A stretch of 64,000 nucleotides of DNA from Palsa-1248 sp963737835. Its GTDB lineage: Bacteria > Gemmatimonadota > Gemmatimonadetes > Gemmatimonadales > Gemmatimonadaceae. The position numbers and the translations under genes are program-made. The stretch is taken from the NCBI GenBank assembly GCA_963737835.1, contig CAVTUH010000001.1:3224001-3288000 (forward strand), read 5' to 3'. The notes under the pieces are model-generated. The model did not search any database and was not told the origin of the DNA. It saw only the letters and a list, made by a program, of their open reading frames with translations. Positions 18,519 through 26,881 of this stretch are shown here, piece by piece. Position 1 is the stretch's first letter, and the number at the start of each line of letters is the position of its first letter.

Positions 18519-21500
18519 ATGGAGCCCCAGCAAGTGACCTTTACGGACGATCAGAGCAGCGAAGACTCAGGGGTCGGTTACTCAGTCGCTGGCATCGCCG
18601 AGCCTCCAGCATGCCACGAGGCATATTCGACGACCCTTGGCATGATGTACCAGGGGAAGGCGGAAGACGCGTTAGCCTCCCCCGCGATGGAATCGATTGC
18701 CGGCAAAGTGCAATTGGTCTTCACTTCACCGCCGTTCCCGCTGAACCGGAAAAAGAAATACGGCAACAAAACGGGAGCGGACTATGTGCGATGGCTCGCC
18801 GCGATGGCCCCGCGTCTGACGAAGCTCCTGACGCCGGACGGTTCTATCGTGTTAGAAATGGGCAACGCGTGGGAGCCTGGTGCGCCCGTAATGTCTGTCC
18901 TTGCGCTGCGAGCCCTCCTGGCCTTCATGAAGAAGGGTCGGCTCCATCTCGGTCAACAGTTTGTTTGCGACAACCCTGCTGGGTTGCCAGGCCCAATACA
19001 GTGGGTGAACCGAGAGCGAATCCGCGTCAAGGACTCGTTCACTCATCTTTGGTGGCTCGCGCCTACCGCGCGTCCGAAGGCTGACAATCGCCGCGTCCTG
19101 AAGCCCTACAGCAAGGCAATGCGCCGACTGCTAGAGCGCCGCGACTATAACGCCGGCCAACGACCTTCAGGTCATCGAATCGGCAACGCGTCGTTCTTCC
19201 AAGATAACGGCGGCGCAATTCCTTCGAACTACCTGTCCTTCGCCAATACGAGGACCAACGATCCCTATCAGGAATACTGTCGAAAGCATGGCCTACGACC
19301 GCACCCCGCGCGTATGCCCATCGGGCTCGCGGACTTTTTCATCCGCTTTCTCTCGGATGAAGGCGACATCGTGCTAGACCCGTTCGCAGGTAGCAACACG
19401 ACCGGCGCCGCGGCCGAGCACCTTGGGCGTCGCTGGATTGCGGTCGAAGCGAGGGAGGAGTACGTCATCGAGCTCGAGAGCACGATTTCTCTCCGCAGCG
19501 GAGTCTACGTCATGACCGTCGACGACCTATTCGAAGCTCTTGAAGGAGCCACGAGCTACTCTGATGCGATTGCGGCCATAGAGGGCTTCGAGGCAGCGCA
19601 TGGCGAAGACATCGAGTGGGTCCCTGTAGGAGGGCGCCAGAACAACCGAGGTACGATCGAAGTGTCAGGTGATCCGGGCCGCGCTTTGATTGAGCGCGTC
19701 ACCAACGGTGTGGATGCTGTCCTAGAAAAGGAACATGACAGGCACGATGGCAAGCCGGCCTGTCGTACACCTCGCGAAGCGGCCACGGCATGGCTCAATG
19801 TGCCGTCAGGGGGCTTGAGTGAGATGACGCCAGCTGAACGGCGGAAGCTTGCGCAACATGTAACTGTCCGACTGCTCGCAGGGGATACCAAAGGCGCGCG
19901 CATACTTGAGATTCGCGATCGCGGAATCGGCTTGGACCCAGCTCAGGTGCCAGGCACGATTCTGAGCCTCAACGAATCAAACAAGATGCAGAAGCACTAC
20001 CTCGCCGGTGCTTACGGGCAGGGAGGCTCCACTACGTTCGCGTCGAGTTCCGCAACTCTAATTGCGTCCCGTCATACAAGCGGTGGCACCGTCGGCCTAA
20101 CCGTTGTGCGCTTCCGTGATCTTCCGGCTGATGAGTACAAGACGGGCCACTACGTCTACCTCACGTTGGCGGGAGCCATCCTAGAGGCGACTGTCACCGA
20201 AGAGGCGTTCCCGAGTGGCACGCTGGTGAAGCACTTTGGGTACGACCTGAGCGATTACGGTTCGCCTGTCGGACCGAGCAGCGTTTACGGCCTGATGAAC
20301 AAGGTGTTGTTCAATGCGATAATGCCCATCTGGTTCGACAACCGCGTCCACGACTATCGCCGGGTGATCAAGGGCGCCAGGAACGCTCTCAACGGCGCGG
20401 TCGACGAAGGGGACGAGGGCAAGAAAGGCCCTGCACTGTCCCATCGGATGCCAATGCTTTACATCCCGCTGGGCGAGCATGGCCGTATCGGCGTCGAGTA
20501 TTGGGTACTGGAAAGACCTAGTAAGGCCAACAAGCGCCCAACGGCCGCGTTCGTAAATCCAGCGAAGCCGATTCTTCTGACTTTGAACGGCCAGACCCAC
20601 GAGGAGTTGACGAGTTTGCTTATTCGAAAGGAGTCGGAGCTGCCGTACCTGGCGCACCGGACTATTTGCCATGTCGATTGTAACTCGCTCAGTCCCACTG
20701 CCCTGCGAACGCTGTTCGCGTCGACGCGAGAGGGAGCGCGACGTGGCCACATCCTTGAGTTGATTAAGCACGAGCTTGTGCAGGCGTTGCGATCGGACGA
20801 CGAGCTGACTCGATTGAATGTCGAGGCGAAGGATGCAAGCGTGAGCGAGAGAGACGAATCCGCTGTGCAGGAAGCCCGGAAGGCGGTTGCCCGCCTCCTC
20901 CGCGTCCAAGGTCTCAATCTTCTTGAAAGCGCTGGCGCCAGCGCCGGCAGCCAGGCGGAAAAGCCTGACAGGCCTGCCCAACCACACACGCCTCGCCCCA
21001 AGCCCAAGCCGCTTCAGCTCCACGAGCCGCCGACGTACATCAAGATCGTCTGGGACGACAAGAAGGACATCACGTTTTATCCAGACCAGCGCCGGTACAT
21101 CCGTATCGAAACCGATGCGGAAAGCAATTATCACAATGCCAATAACCCGTCAGCCTCACGTATCAACCTGATCGTCAGTAGCGCGGACTTGGCGTTCCGT
21201 GGCTCCACGCCGCTTCAAGGGGGCCGAATGCGCGCCCTCTTCGACTGTTTGCTGGGTGCACGGTTGGGCGGCGAGGGTACAGTTCGGGTTGAACTGTCAC
21301 GCCCTGGACTGCCCGTTCTAAACGACGAGCGTAAGTTCCGAATCGTCGAACAGCCGCCGGCGAGAGAGGACAAGAAACAGATCGCTCTACCTCCCTTCGA
21401 CATACGTCCTGTCGATCCCGACAATCCAATGTGGGAGACGTTGGAGTGGCCCGACGATGTGTCCGCCGTCGCGTCGTCGGCCGAGATGGAAGAGGGGGGG

Positions 21501-21809
21501 GTTCACGTGGTCTACTACTCGACGGTATTCCCGAAGTTCAAGACGCAGTACGATGCTTTCGAGCGATCCGATCCGGTCCAAGCTGCATCCTTCCAGAAAC
21601 GGTACGGGATCTGGGTCACCGTGCATTCACTGCTGTATCAGCATCAGCAAGACGCAAAAGAGTCCGCGGGGGACCGGAGCGAAGCGATTGCCGAGATGGA
21701 AGCCCGCGGAGAACGCGAGGAACGGGTGCGTATGGCTACTCTCGCGGCGGTATTTGCAGATCGCGAGGTACGAGCGCCAGAGCCGGACACCGCTGGGGAG
21801 AGTGAGTGA
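18519..21809 (+). CDS. DNA methyltransferase fused to a GHKL (Hsp90-like) ATPase
   Basis: From ATG 18519 the product is 1096 residues. The N-terminal part is a beta-class amino-methyltransferase: motif IV VFTSPPFPL near residue 70 comes before motif I LDPFAGSNTTGAAAEHLGRR near residue 287. TSPPF favours N4-cytosine methylation, though N6-adenine is possible. After about residue 330 a second domain shows GHKL boxes: ALIERVTNGVDAV (N box, near 389), EIRDRGIGLDP (G1, near 466) and AGAYGQGGSTTFASS (G2, near 501). A long C-terminal region, with a Pro/Lys-rich linker, is unrecognised, and no nuclease motif is seen. Fusion of a methyltransferase to a MORC/Hsp90-type ATPase suggests a restriction-modification-like defence protein. 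Upstream ATGs are possible but have no ribosome-binding site. Confidence 0.85.
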   Translation: MEPQQVTFTDDQSSEDSGVGYSVAGIAEPPACHEAYSTTLGMMYQGKAEDALASPAMESIAGKVQLVFTSPPFPLNRKKKYGNKTGADYVRWLAAMAPRLTKLLTPDGSIVLEMGNAWEPGAPVMSVLALRALLAFMKKGRLHLGQQFVCDNPAGLPGPIQWVNRERIRVKDSFTHLWWLAPTARPKADNRRVLKPYSKAMRRLLERRDYNAGQRPSGHRIGNASFFQDNGGAIPSNYLSFANTRTNDPYQEYCRKHGLRPHPARMPIGLADFFIRFLSDEGDIVLDPFAGSNTTGAAAEHLGRRWIAVEAREEYVIELESTISLRSGVYVMTVDDLFEALEGATSYSDAIAAIEGFEAAHGEDIEWVPVGGRQNNRGTIEVSGDPGRALIERVTNGVDAVLEKEHDRHDGKPACRTPREAATAWLNVPSGGLSEMTPAERRKLAQHVTVRLLAGDTKGARILEIRDRGIGLDPAQVPGTILSLNESNKMQKHYLAGAYGQGGSTTFASSSATLIASRHTSGGTVGLTVVRFRDLPADEYKTGHYVYLTLAGAILEATVTEEAFPSGTLVKHFGYDLSDYGSPVGPSSVYGLMNKVLFNAIMPIWFDNRVHDYRRVIKGARNALNGAVDEGDEGKKGPALSHRMPMLYIPLGEHGRIGVEYWVLERPSKANKRPTAAFVNPAKPILLTLNGQTHEELTSLLIRKESELPYLAHRTICHVDCNSLSPTALRTLFASTREGARRGHILELIKHELVQALRSDDELTRLNVEAKDASVSERDESAVQEARKAVARLLRVQGLNLLESAGASAGSQAEKPDRPAQPHTPRPKPKPLQLHEPPTYIKIVWDDKKDITFYPDQRRYIRIETDAESNYHNANNPSASRINLIVSSADLAFRGSTPLQGGRMRALFDCLLGARLGGEGTVRVELSRPGLPVLNDERKFRIVEQPPAREDKKQIALPPFDIRPVDPDNPMWETLEWPDDVSAVASSAEMEEGGVHVVYYSTVFPKFKTQYDAFERSDPVQAASFQKRYGIWVTVHSLLYQHQQDAKESAGDRSEAIAEMEARGEREERVRMATLAAVFADREVRAPEPDTAGESE

Positions 21810-21871
21810 AGCAGGATGGGTCCCTTCGGGTCTTCCGCAGCTGCGACAGATCACGTGCGCGCTGAGGCCTG

Positions 21872-22570
21872 ATGGTGTCCGCGTCGATCCCGGCCGATGA
21901 ACTCGCGATGTGCATCGAGATTGCGCGACAGTGGGCCCACGGACGATCGGTTCCTTGGGTTACAGGATCCCTCAGCGCGGGACAATTACTCGCGACTGTT
22001 CGCTTCGAGGCGGACGGAGCGGCACTACAGCAGACGCAAGCCTTTCTTGAGGTGATCGAACCGCTCGATGTCCGTCTGCTCGTGGCGGGCACGGCCGTGC
22101 TCGTCGAGTCGGTCTATCAAAACGCACTCGCGAAATTGGAGGAGAACGGAGCGTCCGAGGAATACTTGGAGAAAGCTCGCAGCTGCAAGCGCCATATTGG
22201 GCGGACTGCCGCGTTCGACCTCGCTGCCCTTGTGGGTGTGCCCCCAGTGGCCTTGGAGCTTGGAGTAGACGAGGACTGGTTCACGCTCATGTGGGGCGTC
22301 GAAGACAACGTCGGGCAGCGCGGAGCGGGCGTCGATGAGGAGTGGGAACGCCACCAGGAAGAACGGCGCGCCTGGACTGCCCGCCGGCGGACGGCGGCGG
22401 CGAGGGCGGCCGCGCAGGACGAGCGATTCTCCGCTGCAAAGACGGAGGCCGCACGTGTCCATCTCCTTCGGCTCATCCACGGCGACGATCTCCCGGAAGA
22501 TGAATTCCTTCTCAAGGAGATGGCGCGAGAGGCCAAGGGCATTTTTGATCTAGAGTATAGGCGCCGGTAG
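21872..22570 (+). CDS. Hypothetical protein partnered with the methyltransferase-ATPase
   Basis: The 232-residue protein starts 62 bases after the methyltransferase-GHKL gene on the same strand and is probably in its transcript. It is acidic and helical, with a coiled-coil-like, Ala/Arg/Glu-rich stretch (about residues 150-200). I recognise no family, membrane segment or catalytic motif. A role in target recognition or effector function for the fusion protein is only an inference from position. Confidence 0.6.
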   Translation: MVSASIPADELAMCIEIARQWAHGRSVPWVTGSLSAGQLLATVRFEADGAALQQTQAFLEVIEPLDVRLLVAGTAVLVESVYQNALAKLEENGASEEYLEKARSCKRHIGRTAAFDLAALVGVPPVALELGVDEDWFTLMWGVEDNVGQRGAGVDEEWERHQEERRAWTARRRTAAARAAAQDERFSAAKTEAARVHLLRLIHGDDLPEDEFLLKEMAREAKGIFDLEYRRR

Positions 22571-22888
22571 CTGATCAGCTGGAGCTAGCTCTACCGACCG
22601 GATCGGACGATGAGTCCGAGCTGAGCCGAGCTAAGCCGCGATATCTCAGTCCAGCTCGCTCGGCCCCGAGCGGACACGACAATCCTGTGCCAAGATGGCG
22701 CGGAGAACATAAGGCCGGCATATTCTCGGCGGCGAGATCGCTTGCCGAAGCTCCAAGCTGCCTCGACAATGGCGAAGTCCAGCTGTGGCGCGTTGCGGGA
22801 AGCGCGCTAGCTTACTGAGCCGAAGAAACACCGGCACTACGCGTGCGCCTTTGGGGTGGCCGGGCATTGTCTCGGCGAGGGGGATACT
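22571..22888. other. Gap between the two cargo modules
   Basis: No coding frame is convincing in these 318 bases. The stretch has several AGCT-centred short palindromes near 22571-22640 and probably contains the promoter for the following four-gene operon, but no clear -35/-10 pair is visible. The change from one operon to the next suggests two separately acquired cargo modules. Confidence 0.4.
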
Positions 22889-23473
22889 GTGTCGACTATT
22901 GGAACGCGCGACTTAGTCATGTTGCTGATAGGCCTGGGCGAGAATGACGACCTCCACCAAGCTCTAGGCGGAATCACTCGTGTCCAGAAGTACCTGTATC
23001 TGCTCGAACGGGAAGCTGGAGTTAGAGCAGCCGATCCAGGGTTTGGATTCGAGCCCTATAAGGCCGGACCATACTCATCCAAGCTGTATGACGATCTGGA
23101 ATTCCTTCAAAACCTCGGCTTGCTGGAAGCCGAGGTTACCGCGAGTACGACGGAGGCTGAGTCCCTGGAGGTCGAGCGCCTGAGCTACGACGATCTGTTT
23201 AGCGACGACTCCTCTGTTACCGATGGCGCCAGGGCAGCCGACGCGTTCGAGGCCCATCGCTATCGCCTGACTGAGCGGGGCATCAGCCATGTCAAGCAGC
23301 TGCTCGCGGATCCGAAGTCTCAGTCGGCTGTCGAGGGAATCCGCCGAATTAAGTCTAGGTATAGCACCTATTCCCTGTCGGATCTTCTGCATCACGTCTA
23401 TACGAAGTATCCGGAGATGGCCACTGAGTCCGAGATTCGCGAGAGGGTGCTGCGGCGGGGCCGGTACGGATGA
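22889..23473 (+). CDS. SocA/Panacea- or YwgA-like protein, first gene of a four-gene overlapped operon
   Basis: The product is 194 residues from GTG 22889, preceded by GAGGGGGAT. The pattern ITRVQKYLYLLEREAG, then FGFEPYKAGPYSSKLYDDLE and FLQNLGLLE with YRLTERG, resembles the winged-helix SocA/Panacea (DUF4065-like) and YwgA-like families, where KxxYLLE and GPxSxxLxxDLxxLxxxGLI are the hallmarks. Such proteins serve as antitoxins or regulators. Its stop overlaps the next ATG as ATGA, so the membrane protein is translated with it. The family call rests on motif shape only. Confidence 0.6.
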   Translation: MSTIGTRDLVMLLIGLGENDDLHQALGGITRVQKYLYLLEREAGVRAADPGFGFEPYKAGPYSSKLYDDLEFLQNLGLLEAEVTASTTEAESLEVERLSYDDLFSDDSSVTDGARAADAFEAHRYRLTERGISHVKQLLADPKSQSAVEGIRRIKSRYSTYSLSDLLHHVYTKYPEMATESEIRERVLRRGRYG

Positions 23474-24087
23474 CACATGAAGGGCTGGTTGCGCTCGCGA
23501 CAACGGCTCACGCTGCAGTTCTCGTCGGAGCGCTTGCGGCCTATTACAAGTTCGGCGATCGGACGGAAGTTTTCGCGCGGTCGCTTCAGGGAACCGATCA
23601 GACGTTACGCGAGCTACGTCGCCTCATTGCGGCAGATCTTGCGCAGCGCCTCAAAGACGATCTCGGTGATGATTCAACGATATCTGCCATCGTACTGGAA
23701 CAGAGTACGGAGGCCTACGTTGAGCGCCCATCGATCGTCCTCGCCAGCGAGAAGTTTCGGGAGTCCATTCGCAGTTTTGTAGAACAAGGCGTCTCTCGAC
23801 TTATCGATTGTAGAACCCTCGTCGGCCTTCGCGATGGGTGGAGCAGGTCCGCGAGGCGGTTAAGCTGGTGCCTCTTGGCACTAGCACTGTATCAAGCACT
23901 GGTGGCCGGCATTCTCGCGTTTCTCGACCGAACAGAAGTCATCAGACTTCCAGATTCGTTTGTTCTGTGGGCTGCCGGTCCCACCGCCATCATTCTTGCG
24001 GTCTGCTTCGGCTTGATGACGCAGATCCAACGATGTCACGATCAGATCAGCGTGATTAGAGAGCGATATGCTGACGTATCTGCGTGA
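23470..24087 (+). CDS. Three-TM membrane protein of unknown function
   Basis: The 205-residue protein has an N-terminal membrane segment (GLVALATTAHAAVLVGALAA), a soluble helical middle of about 105 residues, and a C-terminal hairpin of two membrane segments (LSWCLLALALYQALVAGILA and WAAGPTAIILAVCFGLM). I recognise no family. The ATG overlaps the upstream stop, and its 3' end overlaps the nuclease gene by 20 bases, so it belongs to a single operon. In a defence setting it could be a membrane effector or the toxin partner of the SocA-like protein. This is inference. Confidence 0.65.
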   Translation: MTHEGLVALATTAHAAVLVGALAAYYKFGDRTEVFARSLQGTDQTLRELRRLIAADLAQRLKDDLGDDSTISAIVLEQSTEAYVERPSIVLASEKFRESIRSFVEQGVSRLIDCRTLVGLRDGWSRSARRLSWCLLALALYQALVAGILAFLDRTEVIRLPDSFVLWAAGPTAIILAVCFGLMTQIQRCHDQISVIRERYADVSA

Positions 24088-24482
24088 GTCGAGTCTGGAG
24101 GGGCCGGTCATTCGACACCTTCAGCAACTCAGCTTCCATACTTTGCTGAGAGAGGCACCATTCTATGATCACCGAATCGACCTTCTCGCGTTCTCTGCTG
24201 CTGAGGGCACCAGCGTTGGTATTGAACTCAAGCTCTCTAAATGGAGACGCGCTCTCGAACAGGCACTAGTGTATCAGTCTGTGCGTTGATCTCGTATTCG
24301 TTGCGATGCCCGAGGACGCGATGGCGAAGATTGATCGCTCGCTATTTGAAGCTCATGGCATAGGCCTAATCGCGGTTTCCGACGGGGGGACATGCAACGT
24401 TCTGCTCCCTGCGCAGTTGTCGCGCGTCGTCCGACCGCACTATCGACGGGAGCTACTGGACCTCGCGCAGGAGCATGCGTGA
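24068..24482 (+). pseudogene. Small PD-(D/E)XK nuclease-like protein with a frameshift
   Basis: From ATG 24068 the frame contains YDHRIDLLAFSAAEG, then VGIELKLSKWRRALEQALVY. This matches the D-(x)n-ExK core of PD-(D/E)XK nucleases, including the following Gln on the helix. At about 24278 the pattern moves to the +1 frame (LCVDLVFVAMPEDAMAKIDR, LFEAHGIGLIAV) and ends at TGA 24482. Removal of one base gives a 137-residue protein of normal size for such small nucleases. It overlaps the membrane-protein gene by 20 bases and its corrected stop overlaps the next GTG as GTGA. The clean overlap supports the corrected reading and hints at a sequence error. Confidence 0.7.
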
Positions 24483-25838
24483 CAGGAACTCCGCCGCAGT
24501 TGGTTCTCAGGCTCGGTACTCATGCCGAGAAAGACTACGTCGAAAAGCTCGCGCCGTTCCTAGACGGTCTCATTTTGGGGGCCAATCTGCTGGAATCTAC
24601 TCCTGGAGCGACTGCTAGCCTCGTCGTAAAGCTTTGCGGGCAGAAGGGCAAGCTTCCCTACTACGTGGATCCGATGACGTACGCGTACGGGACTTACGTG
24701 GATCCGGCCACGGGAGAATTGCGAGACGACTTGGATTGGATAAAGTCGGATCAGCGCGTCAAGAAGAAGATCGTCCGGGACTTCAAGCGATCGTACAGGA
24801 GACTTGCCTCAGCTTTTGGCGCCCCTTTCGACACAGCCGTCGAAGCGAGTCGCGCGCTTACGCCGAACGATTTTGCTAACGCCGATCGAGTATCCGAAGT
24901 CGCCAAAGCTGTGATACTGTACCAGCGGGACCGCGTGAGACGCGAGTTCGAGGCAGATGAGGAGTTCAGGCAATATGCGACCGAGTGTCCCCCCCCGGCC
25001 GCCTTACTGGCCCCCTACTTCTACTGCGAACCTCATAGCGCTGAAGACTGGCTCTCTGTCAATCTGAGATTGGCTGTTGCCGCCGCAGGGGTCACGGTGG
25101 ACAGACCTATCCACGCGGTTCTTTGCGCTGATGCCTCGGTATTGAGAGATAACACTTTCCTGGATCGGGTCCAGCGCGAGATTCCGGACACTGGAGTGAG
25201 AGGTGTGTGGCTTTGGTTTAGCAAGTTCATGGAGGATGAAGCCGATGCAGCAACCCTCGGAGCGTTCAGGCGCTTGGTAAATGCACTGAGCGTGCAGATG
25301 CCCGTATTCAACATGCACGGCGGCTATTTCAGCCTCGCATTGTCTAAGTATGGGATGGCTGGCGTCAGCCATGGCGTTGGTTATGGAGAACAAAAGGACG
25401 TTGTGCCGGTTATCGGCCAGTCAGTACCAACTGTTCGCTACTACCTTCCCGCTCTACACAAGAGACTGGGTGTACCCGAAATCGAGCGCGCGTTCGACGC
25501 GCTCGGCGTACATACGCCGGCGGATTTCTACGCCAAGGTTTGTGACTGTCCAGTTTGCAAGGGGATCGTGGTGACAGACCCGGCCGAATTCCGAGCATTC
25601 GGCGAAAACCAACCATTCTGCGTCCAGCGGAACGCGTCGCGTTCAGACGCCTGCGGCCGCGAAGCGCTGCCGCTTTCACTTCCTTGTCACGCGCATTCGG
25701 GAGCGGGATCGGACAGCCAAGAGTTCAATCGCGGATATCCGCAGGGACCTCGATGCCGCTCGGTCGAGCTGGGGCGTGCAGCCTTCGCTCGCGAACAGTG
25801 CCGGGCATTTAGCCCGATGGTCCACCGCGTTAAGCTGA
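24479..25838 (+). pseudogene. TIM-barrel/TGT-like protein with CxCxxC motif, frameshifted near its C-terminus
   Basis: From GTG 24479, overlapping the nuclease stop, about 375 residues read cleanly: LDGLILGANLLESTPGATAS, KLPYYVDPMTYAYG, then VFNMHGGYFSLALSKYGMAG and VCDCPVCKGIVV. The CxCxxC element and barrel-like strand pattern recall tRNA-guanine transglycosylases and the related DNA-modifying DpdA, but the TGT catalytic DSGGF is not seen. At an AAAA run near 25605 the pattern moves +1 (AAAKRCRFHFLVTRIRERDR) and ends at TGA 25838. Corrected length is about 452 residues. It is the last gene of the overlapped operon. The TGT relation is tentative. Confidence 0.6.
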
Positions 25839-25861
25839 CCGAAGCCTTACTCGCTAAGTTC

Positions 25862-25885
25862 GTGGTGTGGATTGTGGTGTGGATT
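25862..25885 (+). repeat. Tandem arm-type repeats, right end of the element
   Basis: GTGGTGTGGATT occurs twice in tandem, followed by CGA, as at the single left-end copy (10303-10314). They lie about 100 bases inside the right attachment repeat. This fits integrase arm sites. Confidence 0.5.
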
Positions 25886-25988
25886 CGATCCCGCAACCGG
25901 CGGCATTCGCTATTCAAACTCCGGCAGATTGCGCGCTGCGCTCTATGAAAAGCGACATTGCGTCGGAGTTCGGTACCTCTAGATTGCC

Positions 25989-26032
25989 GCCTGATAAGCG
26001 TGAGGTCGGTAGTTCAACTCTACCCAGGCCCA
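25989..26032 (+). repeat. Right attachment repeat, tRNA-Ile(GAT) 3' half (module copy A)
   Basis: It matches the left copy base for base from the anticodon loop to CCCA. Unlike the left copy, it is followed by a terminator-like hairpin and a structured purine/pyrimidine element, so it keeps the downstream context shared with the copies at 40542 and 50990. Confidence 0.85.
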
Positions 26033-26170
26033 TTTTTGGCCGCACAGCGACCAAAAATAGAGAGGAGCGGGGCAGAAAGGAGAAAGGAGATGAAGAGCTT
26101 GGGCGGTCTCGATGGCCTGTGTGCCACGGGGCCGCGCTCCTCGGTCTCCTTTCTCCTTTCCCCTTTCTGT
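26033..26170 (+). repeat. Structured module A: GGCCGC hairpin plus knotted purine/pyrimidine pairing
   Basis: After the tRNA fragment comes TTTTTGGCCGC-ACA-GCGACCAAAAA, a terminator-like hairpin. Then GAGGAGCG (26062-26069) can pair with CGCTCCTC (26135-26142), and AGAAAGGAGAAAGGAGA (26074-26090) with TCTCCTTTCTCCTTT (26145-26159). The order of the four arms is that of an H-type pseudoknot, or of two alternative hairpins. The copy at 40612-40708 has the same pairings with both strands changed. Confidence 0.65.
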
Positions 26171-26210
26171 TTTATGACCCCGGATTGACGCGAGGCCGTA
26201 AGGTGAGCGC

Positions 26211-26577
26211 GTGCCCTTCGCGTCCGAGAAGCTTCTCGCGTACCAGAAGAGCGTCGACCTTCTCCGAGGCGGTGTGTGCGGCGACGAGACGGTTCCCGCG
26301 CGGGCACTTTTTCCTCGCCGATCAATTGAATCGCGCGGCGGCGTCGATCGCTGCGAACCTCGCGGAAGGGAACGGGCGATTCACGGTTGCGGACCGGCGC
26401 AACTTCTTTGGGATTTCGCGCGGCAGTGTCCGGGAGTGCGTACCGCTCCTCGAGATCGCGGTGCGTCAGCAGGTGCTGACGGCGGACGGGCATCAGCGGT
26501 TGCGAGGCGAGCTCGAGGAGATCTCGCGCATGGTGGCAGGACTCATCAATGGGTTGGACCGACGCCAGCTGGGATGA
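26211..26577 (+). pseudogene. S23/IVP-type four-helix-bundle protein with a frameshift
   Basis: From GTG 26211 (AAGGTGA upstream) the frame reads PFASEKLLAYQKSVDL. After a +1 slip near 26258 the next frame continues SEAVCAATRRFPRGHFFLAD, QLNRAAASIAANLAEGNGRF, GSVRECVPLLEIAV and LEEISRMVAGLINGL. This is the four-helix-bundle family (TIGR02436) first found in intervening sequences of 23S rRNA. Corrected length is 121 residues, normal for the family. It follows structured module A directly, and a purine-rich tract follows it. Related fragments lie at 28280 and 34580. These proteins have no proven catalytic role. Confidence 0.8.
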
Positions 26578-26881
26578 AGCGTGCGCGGGCGGCGGTTGCT
26601 CCCGAGAAAGGAGTGGAAGGAGACTGACAGAAGGAGAACGATCGCGCCGACTTAGTCTACGCGATTGTTTCCTGGCTTTCTCCAGAGAGGCCACGATCTT
26701 AAGGCCAACACTCAACACGTAAACGTCCCTGGCGCAATCGTCGCATGACGCCCGAGACTGTCCGTGTATACGTTCGTGTGTACGTTGCGCCGGCAAACTC
26801 CGGCAAAGGCACTGAGTTGTACGGCCGCGTTGAGGTTCACCGTTGCCCAGCCGCAGGCCCCCCCGACGGGCGGAGGATGTC
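26578..26881. other. Gap after the S23-type gene with a purine-rich tract
   Basis: A purine tract (GAGAAAGGAGTGGAAGGAGA and on to about 26640) follows the S23-type frame. It could pair with the pyrimidine arm upstream of that gene, placing the gene in the loop of a long stem as in rRNA intervening sequences. The rest of the gap shows no gene. Confidence 0.45.

Larger units (their letters stand above)
10175..26032. mobile_element. Integrative element (about 15.9 kb) between tRNA-Ile 3'-half repeats
   Basis: Two same-direction copies of the 3' half of a tRNA-Ile(GAT) gene, from the anticodon loop to the end of the acceptor stem, lie at 10175-10218 and 25989-26032. A tyrosine integrase gene ends about 100 bases inside the left copy, and integrase-arm-like repeats of GTGGTGTGGATT sit just inside both ends. 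The interior holds small HTH regulators, a DUF3854-DUF927 protein, a frameshifted serine resolvase and defence-type cargo. This is the layout of an integrative genomic island using a tRNA attachment site. The left copy lacks a tRNA 5' half, so the target was probably an existing tRNA fragment. Confidence 0.8.

Noticed and set aside
20181..21134. Minus-strand frame of 317 codons inside the methyltransferase-ATPase gene
   Set aside because: The plus-strand frame carries the clear GHKL motifs; the antisense frame has none.
22590..22650. GATGAGTCCGAG near AGCT palindromes, first suspected as a hammerhead ribozyme core
   Set aside because: The CUGAUGA core, the GAAA element and closing stems are not all present.
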